Source: Gracilaria caudata (Eukaryota > Rhodophyta > Florideophyceae > Gracilariales > Gracilariaceae). Taken from it: DNA of 14,934 nucleotides. Location: NCBI GenBank assembly GCA_030374735.1, contig JASCIV010000657.1, positions 1 to 14,934 of the forward strand, in the 5' to 3' direction. Within the stretch, counting starts at the first letter, position 1. Every line of letters begins with the position of its first letter. Positions 1-6,700 of the stretch are shown piece after piece. Both the position numbers and the translations under genes were made by a program. Below the pieces are notes generated by a model. It saw only the letters and a program-made list of their open reading frames with translations. It did not search any database and was not told the DNA's origin.

Positions 1-341
1 GGGCTCACACCGCTGTTCTACCATCCCTACGTGAGGAGGGATTCGAACACCCTTTGTGTTTTTCCCGTTTCGGGCATTGCACTACAGAACTCATTTTTAC
101 AGTGCGTTGAAGTTGTCGTAAGCACAAGTTTTCGTTTCGCAGAGTTGTCAGACCCAACAGAAACGCGTAACATATTGGGGAATGAGTACTAGATGTATGA
201 AAGCCTGAAAGGCTGTTGGAAAAGATGATTGGTCGCCAAGTGAAAAGAAAGATGTGACCGAAATAATAGAAAATTTAGAAGACCAACTGTTGTGGGTGAC
301 CAGTTTTTTGGGCCATAATTGAATTATAATCACCCAGAATA
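1..341. other. Flank upstream of the Helitron relic, no gene seen
   Basis: No convincing coding sequence was found. A complete Helitron would carry the Rep HUH nuclease domain upstream of the helicase region, but no His-hydrophobe-His motif in a Rep-like context was recognised here, so the element is probably 5'-truncated. Positions 15-90 hold a structured module listed separately. The rest is moderately AT-rich and unremarkable. Confidence 0.5.
15..90 (-). repeat. Structured module, copy A
   Basis: Read on the minus strand, the module starts with GTTC and ends with GAAC, which can pair (plus-strand 87-90 with 15-18). Inside come TAGTGCAA, a CCCG-AAA-CGGG hairpin, an A-rich linker, a second stem-loop (AGGG/CCCT) whose loop holds TGTTCGA, and finally GGTAG before the closing stem. 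The same order occurs in copy B at 4225-4321, with different bases in the closing stem and the second hairpin but pairing kept. The TTCGAAT loop recalls a tRNA T-loop, but stem and loop sizes are wrong for a tRNA. Function is unknown. Confidence 0.5.
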
Positions 342-1614
342 ATGAACGTAATGAAAGTGTTACTCTGCTGCTCTGCATGGGACATTGAGAACAATCTGAA
401 TAAATTGCATTTGATTAAAAAAAAAGGGTTGCCAGACTTTATTCATCTGTACCTAAAGGCTCACATCAATGTGGAAAGGACACAGGGAGGCACTGCCGTT
501 GCGTCCCTGATGAAGTACGCTCTCAAATGTGCAAAGGAAGTGAATGTAGTTGTGTCAAGCAGGAACGAGGTTCAAACGGGGAACGACACGCTGGAAAATG
601 AAATCAGGGCGTACATGAGATCCAGAGTGGTTGGCTCCGTTGAGGCTGCATGGAATCTGTTTGAGTTTAGGCACGTTCGCATCAATCCCAGCGTCCAAGG
701 GCTTGACATTCACCTCCATGGACAGCTTCAGGTGTTGGTTCGGAATGTGAGACTGCCTCGATCTCTCAAGTCCTTGCTCTTGGAGAGGTACTTCAAACGC
801 CCTGCCGAGTATCATGCACTGGATTACATGACATACTACGATACTGTCCATATCTACGAAAAGCTACCGCGTTGCATTCCACAATCAGAAGCACAGTGGG
901 ACGAAGGTACTCCGAAAACGTACGTGGTGGAAAGGTCGGAGGAAGATAGCGCAGTAATACAGATCAGATACGCATCACCAGCCAATCCAGAACTATTTGC
1001 TCTGCGTATAATGCTCATGAACGGCGCGTTCACCTCCTTCGATGAGCCAAAAGGAGTGGGAAGGGACACGTTTTCCACTTGTCGTGAAGCAGCAATTGCA
1101 CGTGGACTTTACATTCACAGGGATGAAAACGATACTGCTTTCAACGAGGCTGTCAGAAATGGCTCCACCCCCTCTGAACTGAGGTACATGGTTGTCACCT
1201 GCTATCAGCAGCAAGTTAATCCGAAAAACATCATTGAAAAACATGAACGAGTTCTGGCTTCAGACATAAACGAGGCAAACTCAAACAGAAGGATAAAAGA
1301 ACTGATGCGGAGGATCAACGACATCTGGAACAGACATGGCGGACGTCTCATAAGAAAAGATCTCTTCTTTGAGGAAATTGTGTTTCAGTTTCAGATGCGA
1401 GAGAGCGAGGTCGACAGAGCTATGGAAGAAGTAGAGTTTCGTCGAAGGAGTTCCTCAAGGTCGAGAAGTAGATTGAACCAACGATATGGAGATCTAAAGC
1501 AAGGACAGAAACGCGTCTTTGACACAGTTATGAGAGAAGTAACCTCAAAGAAAAGAATGAGTGAATCAGAAAGACTTAACATCCATGGAAGAGTGTTCTT
1601 TTTGCAAGGGCGCA
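342..1614 (+). pseudogene. Helitron Rep/helicase relic, N-terminal segment
   Basis: An open frame with the diagnostic middle part of a Helitron replicase-helicase. From about residue 31 it matches the family pattern: a HLYLKAHINVE segment, then SLMKYALK where active elements have the Rep tyrosine motif, then an NEIRAYMRSR segment followed by SVEAAWNLFEF, and an HLHGQ segment. The segment ends with GRVFFLQG, the strand leading into the helicase Walker A loop. The Rep HUH domain is missing. By eye, the first of the two usual Rep tyrosines is replaced by Ser55 and only Tyr59 remains. The first 30 residues look unrelated. The frame is cut at the Walker A glycines by the MITE at 1615. A Helitron (or Helentron) relic is the only family that fits; it cannot encode a working transposase. 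Confidence 0.85.
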
Positions 1615-1895
1615 CCCTATGAACATCGAATCTGGCCGATATATGGCCGACCACTGGCTGAAGGAAGGCCTTATTCCCCGAAAATTTGTGAGAACGTGTA
1701 ACTCGTGTACCTAAACAAGTTCTCTTCCAGTTCATATGGACAAAATATGGCCGAGATATGGCCAAAAAATGGCCGAAGTCAAAGAACAAATGTGTTTCTG
1801 TACACGAGTTACACGTTCTCACAAATTTTTGGCGAATAAGGCCTTCTTTCGACCATTGGTCAGCCATATATCGGCCAGATTCGATGTTCATAGGG
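1615..1895. mobile_element. MITE with ~96-bp terminal inverted repeats
   Basis: Positions 1615-1710 and 1800-1895 are inverted copies of each other with about 7 mismatches in 96 bases. They begin CCCTATGAACATCG and end CGATGTTCATAGGG. The ~89-bp middle continues a weaker foldback and repeats ATATGGCC-type words. There is no transposase, so this is a non-autonomous element. It lies between the codons for FFLQG and GTGTGK of the Helitron helicase. The flanks GGGCGCA (left) and GGGCACA (right) may be a mutated target-site duplication, but its length is ambiguous. Long TIRs and small size suggest a MULE-type MITE; the superfamily is inference. The element is younger than the Helitron it interrupts. 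Confidence 0.9.
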
Positions 1896-3278
1896 GCACA
1901 GGGACGGGAAAGGCGTACCTTCTATCAGTGCTGAGAGACATTGTGGAGTGCGAAGGTATGATGATGCAGATGACTGCCACCATAGGAATTGCTGCCGCTC
2001 TTTACGAGGGCGGAAGAACTCTGCACAGCTCGCTTGGACTTGGAGTAAATGATAACAAAGACTCTCAAAGCAGAGAAAGACGTATGCTCTCCAAGTATGG
2101 ACCGCGATCACAACGTGCGGAATTGCTGAGGAAAGTTGTTCTCATGGTCATCGATGAGGCTTTCATGTGCCGAAAGATGCTCTTTGAGATCGTGAACACC
2201 GTTCTGAAGGACCTCAGAAACTCAAGCAAAGGCTTTGGGGGAGTGGTCATAGTCATGGCGGGGGACTATATACAGCTCCTTTCCGTCGTGCGGAAGACGA
2301 GGACTATATCAGATAGACATGGAAACACAACAGTTATTCCTGTCAGTCTTTTTCGCGAACTTCCATGGTACTTCTGTGAACTTTGGGACAGAAACGTTAC
2401 TGTGCTCCGTCTAACTAAGCAAGTGCGTCAACAAAGCGATCGAAGATTTGCCCATCTGCTTCTCAATCTTGCCCGTGGCACGTTTCCAATGTCTGGGAAG
2501 CTTCCACTCAGGTCAACGTCATATATCGAGGCAGCATACAGGGGTCTTTGGAAATGAGTCGATACGGATAACAAAGATGACGTCAAACTGGACCGCCTCA
2601 TTTGTTGCTCCTACCAATCAACTGGTAGATGATCACAACACGAAGGCCTTGCGTACGTTTCCTGGCAGAATGTACGACATAAAGTCCGCCACAACCATCG
2701 TCCCAGTCCGAGGACCGGACGGAGAATTGAGACACACAAATCAGATCATTGGACCGGAACTTACATACAACTATGCTCCGACAGGAGTCCCACCCCTTGG
2801 ACTCCACCTCAAAATTGGAGTCCCTGTCATGCCAATTCGAAATGTACTGCATCCGTACCTCTTGAACGGGAAAATGTTTGTCGTTTCTGGAATATCAAGG
2901 CGTGTTATTCGTATCACGGAAATGAACAGTGATGGATCGGTTCGAAAGAGGTTCTTCCTTCACAGGATTGATATTGTATTCGAGTTTGCTGATGTGAAGG
3001 TGAAACGACGGCAATTTTCAATTCCTTTGGCCTTCGCTGCAACTGTTCACAAATCCCAGGGCCAAACGTTGAACAAGATGATCATTGACTTTCGAACAAA
3101 CTTTTTGTCGCCCGGTCATGTTTATGTTGGTTTGTCACGTGTGAGAGCATCAGATGATGTTCTTCTCCCCCATAAGGATGAAGACACGCCTCAGGGCTCG
3201 GGTACTTTTCATTCAATGCCTATTAGTGTCGGGAATCCCGTCTTAGAGGAAGCAGTAAATTTTGTTGAAGGTCGATAG
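1896..3278 (+). pseudogene. Helitron PIF1-like helicase relic, C-terminal segment
   Basis: This is the SF1B (PIF1/RecD-like) helicase half of the Helitron. In order it shows a Walker A loop reading GTGTGKA (Ala where Thr/Ser is expected), Walker B MVIDEA near 2145-2162, GGVVIVMAGDYIQLL (motif III type), LTKQVRQQSD, then VAPTNQLVDDHN, and finally FAATVHKSQGQTL with YVGLSRVRA, the motifs V/VI region. The first part reads in one frame from about 1895 to the stop at 2555-2557. The homologous frame resumes one base on, so the join lies near 2540 in a G-rich stretch, giving a frameshift. The last ~20 residues lead to the stop at 3276-3278. Neighbouring codon use is alike on both sides. With a MITE, a frameshift and a damaged Walker A, it should be inactive. 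Confidence 0.88.
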
Positions 3279-3460
3279 AGCTTTTGGAATAGATAAGCCA
3301 CTACAATTAAATTGCGTCGTCATGCTGTAGAAGATATTTAGAATCTACTTGCCTTTCACAGGAAAAAGCATGGAAAACAGAAAAACAAATTTACTTGACT
3401 TATTATTCAACCAACTCGTGAACCACAAATATGACAAAGTGTAAAGCAAAACGACCCCTG
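3279..3460. other. 3' flank of the Helitron relic
   Basis: AT-rich non-coding DNA. It includes a weak hairpin (GTAGA...TCTAC near 3325-3350) and, at its end, CCCC-TGT-GGGG just before the structured region. A canonical Helitron 3' end (short GC hairpin followed by CTRR) could not be fixed by eye, so the element boundary is undetermined. Confidence 0.35.
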
Positions 3461-4224
3461 TGGGGAAGGGCTCAATCGTTTCTCATAATGTCGGTGTCCG
3501 CTCGGCGGTAGCTTCCTCACTATAGGAGGTTCTATTTGGTTACTTGGCCCTATTAGGGATATACCTGAGAAGGGCAGCAATGGTGTCCACGTGTGGTAGT
3601 TTACCGGATGACCGGATGCGCCGTGGCAAAGCGAGCCACGGGTGGTACGTGTAGAGGCTTGGCCGGCGTGCCGGAATAGTTAGAATATTTAGTTAATTCT
3701 TCTACAGTGACCGTATGTAGGTGGCGGCACCCGCCGTCACCCTACGGAGTAAACACCCCAAGAGGGATCTCACCAAGAGACTTGGCTCTAGTTTTTCCGT
3801 TCTCGGACGGTGTTACTTCATCGTGAAGTCAACCCCCTGCATTCCGGACTAACTATCCTCCCTCGACCATTCAGGAGGGACTACCCGTAAGTTACGGTCT
3901 ATTATTTTTGTTGTTGCTTTCTTTATTTTTCTGTTTCCGTTGTACGGTCTTTGTTTTCTCCGCCCTGCAGTGCAGGTTGTTCCGATTACTGGTCGGTACA
4001 ATTCCGACCTACGTGAGTCAGTGCCACCGCTGTGCGGCTCACATTCCCTTTCTACATTCCCCTCATTTCCTGTTGCAGGATCTCCCCCTAATTGCGGTAC
4101 TGTAGCGAATCCTTCGATGATTCCACCACGTGGATCGATCTACTCTATCTTAGTCGGTTCAGCAGAAGGGGGATTCCAGGAGTTAAGCCCAGCACGTGCA
4201 ATCCCTAACGAAGGGTTCTTTCTC

Positions 4225-4321
4225 TGTGCTACCTTTCCCGAGGGCACGGGTCGAACACCGTGGGTGTCTTTCCGCGGGCGCGGTTGGAGGGTTTTCCGTC
4301 CCGGAGGGTTTACACTACACA
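4225..4321 (-). repeat. Structured module, copy B
   Basis: Same order as copy A when read on the minus strand: closing stem TGTG/CACA (4225-4228 with 4318-4321 on the plus strand), TAGTGTAAACC, a CCG/CGG hairpin, an A-rich linker, a stem-loop CACGG/CCGTG with TGTTCGA in its loop, and GGTAG. An additional CCGC/GCGG hairpin is inserted compared with copy A. Both the closing stem and the TGTTCGA stem differ in sequence from copy A yet remain paired, which is what a conserved RNA fold would give. Confidence 0.5.
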
Positions 4322-4420
4322 AAGAATGAAGACATACCGTTCAAAAACTGCGTCCTCAGGGCAAGCTGTAGTGGACTTCAAACGGAAACGGAACCTTATC
4401 GCGATTCACGTCATACACGA

Positions 4421-4471
4421 TGTGGTGCAAACCACAGGAGGAAAAGACGGCCTCGCGGTAGAGCACCCACA
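4421..4471 (+). repeat. Structured module, shorter copy D
   Basis: It opens with TGTGGTGC (4421-4428), which pairs with GCACcCACA (4463-4471) with one bulged base. It continues GCAAACC after the first strand and carries CGCGGTAG before the second, as in the other copies. The interior is shorter and its hairpins are weaker than in copies A, B and E, so membership is less certain. Orientation is opposite to copies A and B. Confidence 0.35.
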
Positions 4472-4632
4472 GGGGGTTCAGACCTGCTCCCTTGCGGGTA
4501 GGTCAGTTAGTCGAACCCTCCGATAGGGCTTGCGCTAACCGGTTGTAAATCCGGGAAGCCCCGTGCCGAGCGTGCGGTCGGACGAAAGGAAGAGAATCGG
4601 TACGTCAGCCCACGATGTGGGAATGCCACAGC

Positions 4633-4706
4633 GTGTGGAGCAAACCGTGTAACGGTTGAGGGATCCGGAGAATATCCGGCAGATGAGCCGCGCGCGGTAG
4701 CACAGA
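4633..4706 (+). repeat. Structured module, copy E
   Basis: Closing stem TGTG (4634-4637) with CACA (4701-4704), then GAGCAAACC, three consecutive hairpins (ACCGT/ACGGT, CCGG/CCGG and GCCG/CGGT types) and GGTAG just before the closing strand. The flanking words GCAAACC and GCGGTAG are shared with copy D. It lies in the same orientation as D. Confidence 0.4.
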
Positions 4707-5189
4707 CTCACGAAAGTGTGGGAATATCTCCCAGAATAATGGGCCAAACCTGTCAATGCAGGGCAAAGTGGCGACGGTCCGTAAGACGGAAAAGATAATA
4801 AAGAAAGGGGCCGTGACGACGGGTGTGCACTTGTTAGTGATAGAGGTGGGTGATTAGCCCCGAGCAACGGCAGGATTCCCTGTGAAGGGCTAAACTGGGC
4901 GTGCGAGGCAAGAAAGTCAGAGCCAAGTCATCCTTGGCGGAGGTTTACTGAGCACAGCCGCTGTGTCATGACACTATATGTAGTGCTACTGTAGCTACAG
5001 CTAGAATATCTTAAGTACCAAGCATTGCTGGCCATCACGTCCCACGTGTGCAATCATTCACCCCGTGCAACGGCGCATCCGCCAACTGCGGCCAGACACG
5101 CACACGTTTGTAACTCAAAATAAACCACTACTGGGCATCCCGTAATAGGGCCAAAAATAAGAATAGCCTAATAAGTAGTCATAATAGCA

Positions 5190-5456
5190 GTGCTTCGACC
5201 GGATATCCGGATCAACTCTTATGAGGAGTGTGAACACTCATCCCTCCCAAAGGCATTTTGGTCTACACACGACATCGATCGTGTCATCTGGATGAGACTA
5301 GAGACGATCAATGTAACCTTAGACCTCCGCCGTGCACGTCATCTTCTCAGAAAGATGTCTAAAATGACCAATGGAAATACAGAAGAAGTAGACCAAGAAT
5401 TTATACCCGAATTTGATGCAGACAGGCTCCCAGATACGACGAAAAAGAGCGCTTAA
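5190..5456 (+). CDS. Unidentified short reading frame, doubtful
   Basis: An 88-codon open stretch beginning at GTG. The first in-frame ATG is at 5292, leaving 54 residues. The deduced peptide is polar with a Arg/Leu-rich helix-like middle and an acidic end. No family is recognised, and no promoter or partner gene is evident. It could be a fragment of a decayed element gene or simply chance. Confidence 0.15.
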   Translation: MLRPDIRINSYEECEHSSLPKAFWSTHDIDRVIWMRLETINVTLDLRRARHLLRKMSKMTNGNTEEVDQEFIPEFDADRLPDTTKKSA

Positions 5457-6233
5457 GATATTGATCGTGTCTTGATCCTTTAAGAACGGCCCAAGCATCC
5501 TATCCGCAGCGTAAAGAGTCCAAAACGTAAAAGATTTGTTCAGACAAGTGTAGTACGTTACAACTCGTGCAATCGAAATTTGAGAAGACATGGCGTAACA
5601 AAGAGATAGTAGGCACTTGAATAGGTAGCTTGAACCTGTTGGGAAAGGTATGAGTCAAAAACATTAGGGATAAATGTTTTTGGGATCTTAAAGTTTTTAT
5701 GAGCTGACAGGTTGGAAACTTTAATGTTTTGAAAACTAGATGTACAGATTTTTTCCAAGATGGTTTGTAAGTGATCCAGAATTGACTGCAGTTATTTACC
5801 TTTTGTATTCTTGTTTATGCCGTTGTATATTATGTTACTAAATAGGCTGAATTTTGAAGTTTAATGTTTTACCTACGCGCATTTTGAGTGTAATGAGAGG
5901 GCCGATTCTGCTGCAAATCATTGTGTCTACTGTGCAGTGTTACTGGTACCAAAACTTTTTTCTGTAAGAATGAAGTTGCAATTTGGTTGCAGTTTGGTTG
6001 CAATTTGGTTGCCGTGCAAAGCGCTACGAGGAGCCTTCGGCTGTTTTACCTCTTCGTTTGCGATAGTGATTTGTTTGCAACGGTTGTCCTTTGGTTTTGG
6101 TTATGTGATAACGTTGTTCAAAAGCATTATTTTCTGTGTTGGAAAACTACAAAATGTACACAGATTTATGTAGATCTGTTCTCTTGCGTTTATATCTGCG
6201 TTTGGTTTTATATTAAACAACTAGACTGAAAGA
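5457..6233. other. AT-rich spacer with a short tandem repeat
   Basis: No credible gene is visible. Several short A/T-rich inverted repeats occur (for example AACATT...AATGTT near 5662-5680). An 11-bp tandem repeat lies at 5976-6008. Confidence 0.45.
5976..6008 (+). repeat. 11-bp tandem repeat, three units
   Basis: TTGCAATTTGG, TTGCAGTTTGG and TTGCAATTTGG run head to tail and are followed by TTGCC, the start of a fourth unit. The exact unit TTGCAATTTGG also occurs once at 10967-10977, inside the ATTGCA-rich patch. Confidence 0.85.
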
Positions 6234-6335
6234 GTTCTATACTACGGTAGAAAAGGGGCGTGACGGAAGTTGTGTAGGCCGCTTCGCGACCTACATAATT
6301 TACGTCACGCCCCTTTTCTTACAAGGGTACAGAAC
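6234..6335. repeat. 102-bp imperfect palindrome (foldback element)
   Basis: GTTCT (6234-6238) pairs with AGAAC (6331-6335). The core GAAAAGGGGCGTGACG pairs with CGTCACGCCCCTTTTC, and the stem continues to a ~10-base loop around 6280-6289. The ~29-bp core stem has only about three mismatches. It lies some 370 bp upstream of the radical SAM gene and could be a small foldback transposon or a cruciform-forming site. There is no coding capacity and no clear target duplication. Confidence 0.75.
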
Positions 6336-6526
6336 GAACAACAATATTCCATGAAGTCCACAAGCACGAAACACCGTGACGAGTATTTTTGTGAGCTTTC
6401 GTCACGCTTTCATCTGTAGAATCCCGTAAGCACTGCTGACGGAAATGAATATTTGAGTCAGAACCATTCTTCACGTTTATTCGCACGGCCTGCAGGGCGG
6501 CACAAACAGTGACGCGATCTCTGACG
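6261..6526. promoter_or_regulatory. Cluster of TGACG/CGTCA motifs upstream of the radical SAM gene
   Basis: The pentamer TGACG, or its complement, occurs at 6261, 6303, 6377, 6400, 6437, 6510 and 6522: seven times in 266 bp, where about 0.5 would be expected by chance. Two pairs belong to inverted repeats, including the 6234-6335 palindrome and GTGACGA/TCGTCAC at 6376-6405. TGACG is the half-site of CRE/bZIP factors in eukaryotes. A regulatory role for the downstream gene is inference. Confidence 0.35.
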
Positions 6527-6700
6527 CAACAACTGACAGGTCGAGAACTCTTCAGTCACGCTGTCACAAGGTTCTATGATATCTGTTAATCCACCATCAC
6601 AAGGCGCGTTCACCCCATTGCCTGTCGTACAAGTATGTACAGTAATAATATAATGTACGTGCTCGACCGAGTGCTCCACTTCTCGTGAGGTGCGCCGCTT

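Larger units (their letters stand above)
3461..5100. other. Hairpin-dense non-coding region (putative structured RNA or element)
   Basis: About 1.6 kb without a credible gene. Clear stem-loops include CCGTGGC/GCCACGG (3621-3641), GGCGG-cac-CCGCC inside an outer CCGTA/TACGG stem (3711-3747), CCAAG-aga-CTTGG (3773-3785), GTTACTTC paired with GAAGTcAAC (3812-3832), CAC-GAAA-GTG near 4710, and CTGGCC/GGCCAG enclosing 5028-5095. Three copies of the module also found at 15-90 lie here. A pyrimidine-rich tract follows GTAAGT at 3887. Small open frames in this stretch lack ATG starts or family resemblance. rRNA, tRNA, snRNA, SRP RNA and group I/II intron landmarks were looked for by eye and not found. 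It could be a long structured ncRNA or part of an undescribed repeat element. Confidence 0.45.

Noticed and set aside
15..60. Minus-strand tRNA or permuted tRNA suggested by TTCGAATCC near GGTAGAAC
   Set aside because: The T-stem does not pair over five bases around a seven-base loop, no acceptor stem or anticodon arm can be built, and copy B changes the loop region in ways a tRNA would not allow.
1391..1891. Minus-strand 166-codon frame
   Set aside because: It spans the palindromic MITE and the antisense of the Helitron segment, and its peptide matches nothing known.
3940..4329. Plus-strand 129-codon frame in the structured region
   Set aside because: It has no ATG start, runs through hairpins and copy B of the module, and has no family resemblance.
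4505..4570. tRNA-Tyr-like stretch (GGTCAGTTAGTCG ... GGTTGTAAATCCGG)
   Set aside because: The spacing between the D-arm-like and anticodon-like parts is far too long, and no T-arm or acceptor stem is present.
4633..4925. Group I or II intron, or hammerhead ribozyme
   Set aside because: Words resembling the group I R/S elements (CACAGACTC, AAGAAAGTC) lack the matching P3/P8 context. No domain V hairpin was found, and CAGATGAG...GAAA lacks the hammerhead core order.
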